A DNA stretch of 64,000 nucleotides, from contig JBCBOS010000021.1 of the NCBI GenBank assembly GCA_039821145.1, positions 102,023 to 166,022 on the forward strand, read 5' to 3'. This DNA comes from JBCCSZ01 sp039821145 (GTDB lineage: Bacteria; Bacteroidota; Bacteroidia; Chitinophagales; Saprospiraceae). Below, piece after piece: positions 24,556 through 32,476 of this stretch. The notes under the pieces are model-generated. The model had not been told where the DNA came from. It did not search any database and saw only the letters and a program-made list of their open reading frames with translations. Each line of letters opens with the position of its first letter. The first letter of the stretch is position 1. The position numbers were made by a program, and so were the translations under genes.

Positions 24556-26199
24556 ATGTGTGACAACCACAATCAACATACGACTGCAAAACAACGCAAG
24601 CAAAAACGCCACGGCAGTGCCCTGAAAGACGGCAAGGCACACCAGAAAGACCATACCGCTTGGAGCCGCCGAAATTTTCTCAGACAAATGGGTCTGGCCG
24701 GAGGAATGTCCATGCTATTGGGCAACATTCCCGTATCAGCCACGGCCTTTTCTCCGCTGGCATCGGCCCTCAACAATGCGGAAGGCGACCGCGTTCTGGT
24801 GCTCATCCGACTCAAAGGAGGCAACGACGGACTCAATACGATCGTGCCGATGTACTCCTATGATCACTACAAGTTTTTGAGGCCAACCCTCGGGTTTGAG
24901 CGCAACGAAATCCGCATGCTCGACGACCGCTTTGGGATGCCCAAATTCATGGACGACCTCTATCCACTTTGGCAAGAGGGCAAAATGAAGGTGATCAACA
25001 GTGTGGGTTACGACCAGCAAAACCTATCCCATTTCCGCTCGTCCGACATTTGGGACAGCGCCAGCGATTCCGATGTTTTTGACTCTTCTGGCTGGATGGG
25101 ACGCTACATCATCAACGAATTTCCCAGCTTCCACTCCACTTCGCCCGACGAGCCGGCTGCCATTCAGATTGGAGGCATTGGCAGCAAACTTTTCAACGAC
25201 CAAGACCTCATCAGCCTGGCCATGGTGGTGAGTGATCCGGAGGAATTGGCAGAGTTGGCACAAAATGGAGAGTTGTACGATACCCTCGACCTTCCCGAAT
25301 GTTATTTTGGGGAACAGCTCCGCTTTTTGCGGTCTACCACCAACAATACCTTCAAATACGCAGAGGTCATCGCCGATGCCTACCGGGCGTCCGACAATTC
25401 TGTCAACTATTCTGGTAGCATGGGACGCCAATTGGCCCTCATCGCCCGCATGATCAAGGGAGGGCTGAGCACCAAGGTGTACATGGTCTCCCTCGACGGC
25501 TTCGATACCCACGCCAACCAACCGGATGCTCATCAGCGCCTGTTGTCCGACATCTCCAAGGCTGTCAAAAACTTTTACGACGATCTCACAGTAGGAGGCA
25601 GAGACAGAGATGTGTTGTGCATGACCTTTTCTGAGTTTGGTCGTCGGATTGAGCAAAATGATTCCAATGGGACAGACCACGGAGCCGCCGCCCCTGTATT
25701 GATGTTTGGGGCCGGACTGGAGGGCAATGGATTTTACGGAGCCAATCCCAACCTCAACAATACCGACAGCAGCGGCAATTTGCGGCACGATGTTGACTTC
25801 AGAGACATCTACGCCACGGTCCTCAACCATTGGCTCTGTCTGGAAGATGTGACTGTCAATGGCATCATGGGCAACAACTTTCCCAGATTGGACATTGGGC
25901 TGAACTGCCTGACGACTTCTACCCAGAGCCCGGCCTTTGTACCGCTGCAACACCAGCTGAAGCACATCGCGTCGGGCATGGCGGCCATTGAATACAGCCT
26001 GCCCCACGAGGCCAGGGTCAACATCACCGTCTTTGACTTGTTGGGCCGGCCGATTGAGACCCTTGTGGATCGTCGCCAGCCGGGTGGACCGCATCGGGTG
26101 GAGTTCGACGGGCGAAAGTATCGCCTGCCAGGAGGAATATATGTGTACCAAATACAGTCAGGAGGCCAGCGTGGCAGCGGCAAAATGCGCCTGTACTGA
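24556..26199 (+). CDS. DUF1501 family protein with Tat signal and T9SS sorting domain
   Basis: The 547-residue protein has a hydrophilic N-terminus, then WSRRNFLRQMGLAGGMSML, a twin-arginine signal. The DUF1501 body (sulfatase/alkaline-phosphatase-like superfamily) shows VLIRLKGGNDGLNTIVP, SLDGFDTHANQ and MTFSEFGRRIEQN, DHGAAAPVLMFG. The last ~80 residues (IEYSLPHEARVNITVFDLLG; LPGGIYVYQIQSGG; GSGKMRLY) are a type A T9SS sorting domain. It therefore appears to cross the inner membrane folded and the outer membrane through T9SS. It is cotranscribed with DUF1800 and followed by a strong terminator. Confidence 0.92.
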   Translation: MCDNHNQHTTAKQRKQKRHGSALKDGKAHQKDHTAWSRRNFLRQMGLAGGMSMLLGNIPVSATAFSPLASALNNAEGDRVLVLIRLKGGNDGLNTIVPMYSYDHYKFLRPTLGFERNEIRMLDDRFGMPKFMDDLYPLWQEGKMKVINSVGYDQQNLSHFRSSDIWDSASDSDVFDSSGWMGRYIINEFPSFHSTSPDEPAAIQIGGIGSKLFNDQDLISLAMVVSDPEELAELAQNGELYDTLDLPECYFGEQLRFLRSTTNNTFKYAEVIADAYRASDNSVNYSGSMGRQLALIARMIKGGLSTKVYMVSLDGFDTHANQPDAHQRLLSDISKAVKNFYDDLTVGGRDRDVLCMTFSEFGRRIEQNDSNGTDHGAAAPVLMFGAGLEGNGFYGANPNLNNTDSSGNLRHDVDFRDIYATVLNHWLCLEDVTVNGIMGNNFPRLDIGLNCLTTSTQSPAFVPLQHQLKHIASGMAAIEYSLPHEARVNITVFDLLGRPIETLVDRRQPGGPHRVEFDGRKYRLPGGIYVYQIQSGGQRGSGKMRLY

Positions 26200-26239
26200 T
26201 CAAAGAATAGCACTAAAGTTTATCCAAACCTACTGAAAT

Positions 26240-26277
26240 TGGCGCCTTTGTCCATCCGACGGAGGCGCCATTTTTTT
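26240..26277 (+). terminator. Strong intrinsic terminator after the DUF1501 gene
   Basis: Arms tggcgcct (26240-26247) and aggcgcca (26263-26270) are perfect and are followed by seven T. Confidence 0.85.
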
Positions 26278-26385
26278 GCCAGGCCATTTCCGACAATTGA
26301 ATTTTATTGGTAATATTGCCACCGCATTTGCCCTACCAAAGTCAGCAAAAACGAATTACTCACTCCGCCAATCTACAGTCCGGAT

Positions 26386-28041
26386 ATGCAGACACTCAGC
26401 AGAATCAACCCCACACAGACAGCCGCATGGCAGGCCTTGGAGCAGCACTACCAACAACTCAAGGACAAACACATGCGCGAGCTGTTTGCACAAGAGCCCG
26501 AGCGCTTTGAGAAGATGTCCACCGAATTGGACGATCTCTTACTGGATTACTCCAAAAATATTGCAACTGGAGAGACAATGCGTTTGCTGATGGAGCTTGC
26601 TCACCAGACCGAATTGCCAGAGAGCATTCGCCTCCTCTTTGGCGGGGCACCCATTAACGAAACGGAAAAGCGGGCGGTCTTTCACATGGCTGTGCGCAAT
26701 TGCAGCGATCAGCCGGCTCAGATCGGGGGAGAAGATGTGATGCCAAAGGTGAGAAAGGCCCGCCAGCACATGAAGGAATTTACAACTCGGCTGATCGAGG
26801 GCGACTGGAAGGGCTACACGGGAAAACCCATTACCGACATTGTCAACATAGGCATCGGTGGATCAGATTTGGGACTGGTGATGGTCACCGAGGCGCTTCG
26901 GCCTTACTGGAAGGAACACCTTCAGGTGCATTTTGTCTCCAATGTCGATGGCACCCACATCAGCGAAACGCTGCGGAAGGTCTCGCCGGAGACAACCCTC
27001 TTCATCATTGCCTCCAAGTCCTTTACTACCCAGGAGACCATGACCAATGCCCGGACGGCCCGGAGCTGGTTTTTGGAGGCGGCCGGAGAGGAACAATGGG
27101 TAAAAAATCATTTTGTCGCCGTATCCACCAATGAGGCCAAGGTGCAGGAGTTTGGAATTGATCCGACCAACATGTTTGTTTTTTGGGACTGGATTGGGGG
27201 GCGCTTTTCCCTCTCTTCTTCCATTGGACTGGCCATTGCCTGCATCATTGGGTACGATCGCTTTGAGGAGCTTTTGCAGGGCTTGCATCGCATGGATGAG
27301 CACTTCAGGACCAGCCCCATGGAGAAAAACATCCCGGTCATTTTGGCCATGCTGGAAATCTGGTACAACAACTTTTTTGGGGCCTCTACCAAAGCCATCT
27401 TGCCCTACGATCAATACTTGCATCGGTTTACGGCTCACTTTCAGCAAGTGGACATGGAAAGCAATGGCAAGTCGGTGGATCGGGCTGGCCAATTGACGGA
27501 TTACCAGACCGGGCCCATCATCTGGGGAGAGCCGGGCACCAATGGGCAACACGCCTTTTTTCAGCTCATCCACCAGGGCACCAAATTGATTCCCTGTGAT
27601 TTCATTGCCACGGCTGTCAGCCACAATCCAGTAGGGGATCACCACAAGATTTTGCTGTCCAATTTCTTTGCGCAAACGGAGGCATTGATGCGGGGCAAAA
27701 ACCTGGAGGAAGTCGTTGCGGAGATGCAAGCCGAAGGGGCTTCCCCGGAATGGATTGCCGAAAAGGCCCCCTTCAAGGTATTCGCTGGCAACAAACCGAC
27801 CAACTCCATCTTGCTCAAAAAACTCACGCCCTACAGCCTGGGTATGTTGGTGGCCATGTACGAACACAAAATCTTCTCTCAGGGTGTCATTTGGAACATC
27901 TTCAGTTTTGACCAATGGGGGGTACAGCTCGGCAAGCAATTGGCCAAAAAGATACTGCCAGAGTTGGAAGGAAGTGCTCCTGTGACCAGCCACGATGCCT
28001 CTACCAATGCATTGATCAATCGCTACAAGGACTGGCGATGA
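26386..28041 (+). CDS. pgi: Glucose-6-phosphate isomerase
   Basis: The 551-residue protein interconverts glucose-6-phosphate and fructose-6-phosphate. Length and motifs match the long bacterial form: NIGIGGSDLGLVMVTEAL, SKSFTTQETMTNA, DWIGGRFSLSSSIGLA (first PROSITE-type signature), GEPGTNGQHAFFQL and the C-terminal FDQWGVQLGKQLAK. The catalytic Glu, His and Lys lie in these last blocks. It is monocistronic, between a terminator on each side. Confidence 0.97.
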   Translation: MQTLSRINPTQTAAWQALEQHYQQLKDKHMRELFAQEPERFEKMSTELDDLLLDYSKNIATGETMRLLMELAHQTELPESIRLLFGGAPINETEKRAVFHMAVRNCSDQPAQIGGEDVMPKVRKARQHMKEFTTRLIEGDWKGYTGKPITDIVNIGIGGSDLGLVMVTEALRPYWKEHLQVHFVSNVDGTHISETLRKVSPETTLFIIASKSFTTQETMTNARTARSWFLEAAGEEQWVKNHFVAVSTNEAKVQEFGIDPTNMFVFWDWIGGRFSLSSSIGLAIACIIGYDRFEELLQGLHRMDEHFRTSPMEKNIPVILAMLEIWYNNFFGASTKAILPYDQYLHRFTAHFQQVDMESNGKSVDRAGQLTDYQTGPIIWGEPGTNGQHAFFQLIHQGTKLIPCDFIATAVSHNPVGDHHKILLSNFFAQTEALMRGKNLEEVVAEMQAEGASPEWIAEKAPFKVFAGNKPTNSILLKKLTPYSLGMLVAMYEHKIFSQGVIWNIFSFDQWGVQLGKQLAKKILPELEGSAPVTSHDASTNALINRYKDWR

Positions 28042-28044
28042 GCA

Positions 28045-28092
28045 CAAAAAAGGCAGGCATCCAATGTTTTCAATAGAATCATTGAATGCCTG
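28045..28092 (-). terminator. Intrinsic terminator of the minus-strand sigma/DUF4097 operon
   Basis: Arms caggcatccaatg (28054-28066) and cattgaatgcctg (28080-28092) pair over 13 positions with one wobble. On the minus strand the stem is followed by a run of six T (28046-28051). The plus strand lacks a T-run. Confidence 0.75.
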
Positions 28093-28123
28093 TTGAGAAG
28101 TGTTTATCTGGATTCGTGTATGA

Positions 28124-28930
28124 TCATTCGCCTTGCCGGATATAGATGTTGCCGTGGTAGGTCTTCATACTGTTTTCCGGACCGCCGCCGCCGATCTGTC
28201 CAAATGTCCATTCGTCGATGATGACTTTGTATATGCCGGAGCTGTTGCGCTTGGTGGATTGCTCCTTGGGCTTATCAGAAATTTTCATTTCAAAATCTGA
28301 GTAAATGTCGCCATCGTCGGTGCGCATTTTAAAGTCAGCTGATATTCCTTTGGGGAAGGTCAGGTCGATGTCGCCGTTGTAGGTGGAGTAGGCCATGGGC
28401 GTGTTGGGCTTGACTTCGTTGAAATGGGCCTTGATGTCGCCATTGTAGGTGGAAGCCAGCAGAGAACCCGATACGTTGGTGGCTCTGACGGATCCATTGT
28501 AGCTCTCCAATTCCAACTCTCCATGGACATTGTCTACCTCGATGGTTCCGTTGTTGTAGGTCTCGATGTTGAGATCAAAATCAGTGGGTACTTCCACATA
28601 AATGCTCACAGCACGGTTCCAAGAGGAGGATTCTATGTAGACTTCGTTTTGATTTTCTGCGATTTCCATTTGCAAGTTGCCAGAGGAGATCTTCCGCATC
28701 CCACTTCCCTTTTCCTTTTGCTTGAATTTATTTTTCTTGTCATCGGCTGTCTCGTAGCGTACCATGACGTTTTGGCGGGCAGTTCCTTTGATGACAACGG
28801 GCCCGGTTTTGACGTCGACGTGGAGGACTCCTCTCTTGCCGGGTTCACTCAAGGGGATGTCCAGGGTTTTGCCTTGTGCGGAAAGTGTCAAACTCAAAAG
28901 CAATAGGCTGAATGCAATTAGATATTTCAT
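28124..28930 (-). CDS. DUF4097-family (adhesin-like beta-helix) exported protein
   Basis: The 268-residue protein has a signal peptide (MKYLIAFSLLLLSLTLSAQ). Short repeating units follow: NIETYNNGTIEVDNVHGELELESYNGSVRATNV (in two blocks), LLASTYNGDIKAHF and AYSTYNGDIDLTF, the NGD/NGS ladder of DUF4097 beta-helix proteins. Function is unknown. It is the last gene of the operon headed by an ECF sigma factor and is distantly related to the gene just upstream, suggesting duplication. Confidence 0.85.
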   Translation of the reverse strand: MKYLIAFSLLLLSLTLSAQGKTLDIPLSEPGKRGVLHVDVKTGPVVIKGTARQNVMVRYETADDKKNKFKQKEKGSGMRKISSGNLQMEIAENQNEVYIESSSWNRAVSIYVEVPTDFDLNIETYNNGTIEVDNVHGELELESYNGSVRATNVSGSLLASTYNGDIKAHFNEVKPNTPMAYSTYNGDIDLTFPKGISADFKMRTDDGDIYSDFEMKISDKPKEQSTKRNSSGIYKVIIDEWTFGQIGGGGPENSMKTYHGNIYIRQGE

Positions 28931-28971
28931 TGTGATGATGTTTTTGTATTGAAAATGATGTGGGGGACCTT

Positions 28972-29835
28972 TTACATTTCCCGCAGGTAAACATTGCCGT
29001 TGAAGGTTTCGAAGTCCAGGTGAGGGGACTGACCATTTCGCAGGCTGAACAGTGATTTTTCGTTGATTTTATAGGTGGTCTTGCCTTTGTTGGACTCGCT
29101 CTTTTCCACCCGGGAAGGCAGGCTGCTCACATCGGAGACATCGGTGAAAAATTCCCCATTGAAGCTTTTGAAGCTGAGGGTGGCGGCGAGGCCTTTTTGG
29201 TAGTAGGCGTTGATGTCGCCATTGAGGCTGTAGTAGCGCGAGTCGGACTCGGGATTGTCGGCATAGCGGATGTCGAGGTTGCCATTGATGGTACGAGCTT
29301 TTGTCTGCCCGGCAATTTGCTGAAGACTGATGCTGCCGTTGATGTTTTCGACCTCAATGGTTCCTGCCACATTTTTGACCGAGATGTCTCCTTCGTTGAT
29401 GGTGGCCATCCACAGATTGATGTTTTGGGGGACTTTGATGGCAAAGTCAAACTGGAAGTCATCGAAGGCCTTGCAATGTTTCCCATTCATGCCATAGTAC
29501 TTCCAGATGCCGGGGCCACTGTTGCCATTGGAGTTGGATTGGCAATTGACGGTGAAGTAAGCGATGAGACTATCGGCGGTTTCCCGAAAGTGGAGCTCCA
29601 CCATTTTCTGTCCGTCCTTTGGCGAATCCTCGTATTGAGACTGAATGTTCATTTGTACGCTGCTGCTTGCGTGCCCTTCCACTTTGATGTGGCCGTTGAT
29701 GTTGGCAATGACCAATGTTTTGTTGGCACTGTTGGGGCCCAGTTCGAATTGTTTTTGAATGTTTTCAGACTTGTTTTGTGCAAAACTGCTTATGAGGTAC
29801 AAGCAACAGAGGCTTGTGAAGATGATTCTTTTCAT
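28972..29835 (-). CDS. DUF4097-family exported protein (paralogue)
   Basis: The ATG at 29835 gives 287 residues with signal MKRIIFTSLCCLYLISSFAQ; the frame extends upstream to 29985 but without signal character. The body shows the same ladder: VIANINGHIKVEG, MATINEGDISVKNVAGTIEVEN, ARTINGNLDIRYA, YYSLNGDINAYY and FKSFNGEFFTDV, ending FETFNGNVYLREM. It lies 41 bases before its paralogue and 68 after the HEAT-repeat gene. Both are presumably periplasmic or surface beta-helices. Confidence 0.85.
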   Translation of the reverse strand: MKRIIFTSLCCLYLISSFAQNKSENIQKQFELGPNSANKTLVIANINGHIKVEGHASSSVQMNIQSQYEDSPKDGQKMVELHFRETADSLIAYFTVNCQSNSNGNSGPGIWKYYGMNGKHCKAFDDFQFDFAIKVPQNINLWMATINEGDISVKNVAGTIEVENINGSISLQQIAGQTKARTINGNLDIRYADNPESDSRYYSLNGDINAYYQKGLAATLSFKSFNGEFFTDVSDVSSLPSRVEKSESNKGKTTYKINEKSLFSLRNGQSPHLDFETFNGNVYLREM

Positions 29836-29903
29836 GACTTGGGTTGTTGAGTGGTGATGAATAACACGTCTTGGCAGAATGTCTGGTCTGTGCAAGTCAA
29901 TGG

Positions 29904-30677
29904 TCAAAGCAAAACTTCCAATTTCCCTTTCAATTGTTGGCGCAATTCTTCTGGCAATTCCTGTTTGCGCAGGATGTCCTTCCAAGCCTTGGCGCTGCGT
30001 TTTTCCTGTAGGGCTGCCATCATCTCGGCCATGGCCATCAGCACCAGGGGTGATTCCTGAAACTGGATGGATTTGACCAATTCGATGCGGATTTCGGCTT
30101 GGTTGGCATAAGCATACAAGGCTTCCAATGCCGCCATTCTCACATTGCTGTTTTCGTCTTGCCGAAGGGTTTGCAGCAGTGCGCTGCTGACCTTCTGGCT
30201 GCTCTGCTCCAGGTCGCGGCTCAGGCTGACAGCTTTCAGGCGCTCACTGGAAGAGGATTTTTCCAGCATGTTGAGCATCATCAATTCCTTCATGGCGATG
30301 ACTTCCTCTTTGAGTTGATTCAATTCCTGGGGCGCTTGTGGGGCTGGCTTTAAAAACCAACCGACCAAGGAGCCGATCAGTAGGCAGGCCACTCCTCCGG
30401 CTAGGACGATCCACTGGGGAAAGTGGCGCGGGCCACCCTCTGGTGTTTCATCTTTGGCTGCTTGTTGGGGACTGGGCGAGTCAAAAGACAGCTTGGCTGG
30501 CGGTTCGGGGCTTTCGGACAAAAAGTCCAATTGTTCGTGTAGTTCGTGCAGGGGTTGGATTTCCTGCAGGTCGATCTTGCCTTCTTCTATGAGGCGTTCC
30601 AGTAGTAGTTCTTCTTCCGGGCTACAGGTAGACTGGAGGAATTTATCGATGAGTTGCTTTTTATCCATAGGATTCAT
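29904..30677 (-). CDS. Membrane-anchored HEAT-repeat protein, putative anti-sigma factor
   Basis: The 257-residue protein has a cytoplasmic N-terminus (KKQLIDKFLQSTCSPEEELLLERLI) that resembles the start of FecR-type anti-sigma factors, one membrane helix at ~88-109 (WIVLAGGVACLLIGSLVGWF), then helical HEAT-like repeats (LLQTLRQDENSNVRMAALEALYAYA). It starts 2 bases after the ECF sigma stop codon, so translation is coupled. The location and layout suggest anti-sigma function with the HEAT part in the periplasm as sensor; this is inference. Confidence 0.8.
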   Translation of the reverse strand: MNPMDKKQLIDKFLQSTCSPEEELLLERLIEEGKIDLQEIQPLHELHEQLDFLSESPEPPAKLSFDSPSPQQAAKDETPEGGPRHFPQWIVLAGGVACLLIGSLVGWFLKPAPQAPQELNQLKEEVIAMKELMMLNMLEKSSSSERLKAVSLSRDLEQSSQKVSSALLQTLRQDENSNVRMAALEALYAYANQAEIRIELVKSIQFQESPLVLMAMAEMMAALQEKRSAKAWKDILRKQELPEELRQQLKGKLEVLL

Positions 30678-30679
30678 GG

Positions 30680-31252
30680 CTAGCGATTTTCGAGAGTTAC
30701 ATAAACTTTGCGCAGCGCTTTGAGCGCCCGGAATACCTTCAGTTTGACGGCTCCTTCACTGCACTGCAAAATATCGGCGATGTCGGCATACTTCATGCCC
30801 TTGAGCTTGCTCAGTACGAGGACTTCTCGTTGGGGATGGTCCAGGTGTTTGAGGGCTTGTTGGAGCAATTGTTTTGATTCGCGCTGGAGCAATTCTCTTT
30901 CTGTTTGCTGTTGGGCGACCAATTTTTCACTCCAATCTCCAATGGCATCCATGGAGGCCTGCCGATTTTTGAGAAAGTGATCTTTGCTGACATTTTTGGC
31001 AATCCGAAACAGCCAGTGCCGAAAGTTGCTGTCGAGCTGAAACGTGTGGCTGTATTTCATGACGCGAAAAAAGACGGTTTGCAAGAGGTCTTGGGCCAGG
31101 TCATAGTCTCTGTGGATTCCGTACAGATAACCGAAAACCACTTGCTTGTAGCGCCGATACAAAGTGTCCATCTGCTGGATGTTGCCGGACTGGACAGATT
31201 GCATGAGGGTGTTATCAGTTGTACTTTGCAATATTTTTGTTTTTACAGACAT
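30680..31252 (-). CDS. ECF-type RNA polymerase sigma factor
   Basis: The 190-residue protein has sigma region 2 (VVFGYLYGIHRDYDLAQDLLQTVFFRVM, FRHWLFRIAKNVSKDHF) and region 4 (ALKHLDHPQREVLVLSKLKGMKYADIADILQCSEGAVKLKVFRALKAL as helix-turn-helix). It heads an operon with the HEAT-repeat protein and two DUF4097 proteins. It is not of the FecI/TonB type, so the signal is probably an envelope condition rather than a transported ligand. Confidence 0.92.
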   Translation of the reverse strand: MSVKTKILQSTTDNTLMQSVQSGNIQQMDTLYRRYKQVVFGYLYGIHRDYDLAQDLLQTVFFRVMKYSHTFQLDSNFRHWLFRIAKNVSKDHFLKNRQASMDAIGDWSEKLVAQQQTERELLQRESKQLLQQALKHLDHPQREVLVLSKLKGMKYADIADILQCSEGAVKLKVFRALKALRKVYVTLENR

Positions 31253-31362
31253 TCTATAGGGACAACTCTGCGATTTTCGATTGGTTACGGCCCATCGACA
31301 AATTTATGGCAGAATTCATTTTGGATCGACAACACAGGGGAGATTGATACAAAAAAATCTTT

Positions 31363-32208
31363 ATGCATAACAAACTCTTGTTGTGGGTCCTTTGCATGTT
31401 GGGACTTTCCTCCTGTGTGGGCAAAAAAAAGTACGTCAAAGAACTCAAACTCCGGCAATATTGGGAGGATCAGGCCAATGCCATTGCCGATGAATTGAAG
31501 GCCAGTCGCCTGGAAGATGCACGGCAGCGCAGCCAATTGTCAGACATCAGCTATCGATTGGACCAGTTGAAGGCAGACAGTTTGCAGAACTCTCTTCTCA
31601 TCGCAGCACATCAACGCGAGACAAAGGCAAGGGAGGCCGAATTGGTGGACTGTCGCCAAGAGCTGGATTCCCTTTTGCAGATCGCTCCTGCCGACCCCCA
31701 CTTGGTCATGGCCGGGGGAGCGGCTGAGGACTTGCTCCGAGAAGTAGAAAGCAGTCTCAAGAATCGACTGAGACAATATTCCACATCTGAGATCAGTTAT
31801 GTATTGGCAGCTGAAACGCTCCGCATGACTTTTTCGGATTCCCTCCTTTTTCAGCGGGCCAGCCTCCAATTGAACCGTCGGGGCCTCCAATCCATCGGCG
31901 CTCTTTCCTTGGTCCTGAAAAAATACCCCCAGCTAGAAGTCATTGTCGTTGGACATACGGACAATCGTCCGGTTCGTCGGACCAACATTCGAGACAATTG
32001 GGATTTGAGTGCCCTGCGCGCTTCCACCATCGTCCGGATTTTGCATCGCGATTTCAAGCTGTCGGCCAAGCGCCTGACCATTCAGGCCCGCGGTCAATTT
32101 GATCAATTGACAACTGGCGACGATGCCTCTGCCAGAGCGCAGAATCGTCGGACGGAAATTGTCTTGCTTTGTCCCCCTCCCACCGAAGCAAAGACGCCAA
32201 AACCGTAG
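31363..32208 (+). CDS. OmpA-family lipoprotein with coiled coil
   Basis: The 281-residue protein begins MHNKLLLWVLCMLGLSSCVG, with lipobox LSSC. A long heptad-rich coiled coil (~25-110) follows, and the C-terminal OmpA peptidoglycan-binding domain shows LEVIVVGHTDNRPVRR, NWDLSALRASTIVRIL and NRRTEIVL. It should tether the outer membrane to peptidoglycan. It diverges from the ECF sigma operon 110 bases away. Confidence 0.9.
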   Translation: MHNKLLLWVLCMLGLSSCVGKKKYVKELKLRQYWEDQANAIADELKASRLEDARQRSQLSDISYRLDQLKADSLQNSLLIAAHQRETKAREAELVDCRQELDSLLQIAPADPHLVMAGGAAEDLLREVESSLKNRLRQYSTSEISYVLAAETLRMTFSDSLLFQRASLQLNRRGLQSIGALSLVLKKYPQLEVIVVGHTDNRPVRRTNIRDNWDLSALRASTIVRILHRDFKLSAKRLTIQARGQFDQLTTGDDASARAQNRRTEIVLLCPPPTEAKTPKP

Positions 32209-32352
32209 AACAACCCATCAGCGTTTGCACAAAGTCTCCCCCCTCCTTTTTCTGTCTTGGGTCCCCCTTGTGGGAGTCACTTGGAGAAGATTGCTGTCTT
32301 CCGCCTCACATATGATGCTTTTTTGGCAATTGAAAAATAACCCATTTGGATT

Positions 32353-32384
32353 ATTGATGTCAGCGGTATTATTGGGTATTTTTG
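32353..32384 (+). promoter_or_regulatory. Bacteroidota-type promoter for the PD40/OmpA gene
   Basis: The -7 element TATTTTTG (32377-32384) fits TAnnTTTG exactly. attg at 32353-32356 lies 20 bases upstream as a -33. The leader to 32477 would be about 85 bases. Confidence 0.5.
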
Positions 32385-32476
32385 TATAAGAATTATTGAT
32401 ATGCAATCCCCTTCTTGTTGACCCCCATCCAGGACTGTCTTACAAACTTACATTTAGCCAAATACCACTTACACCT

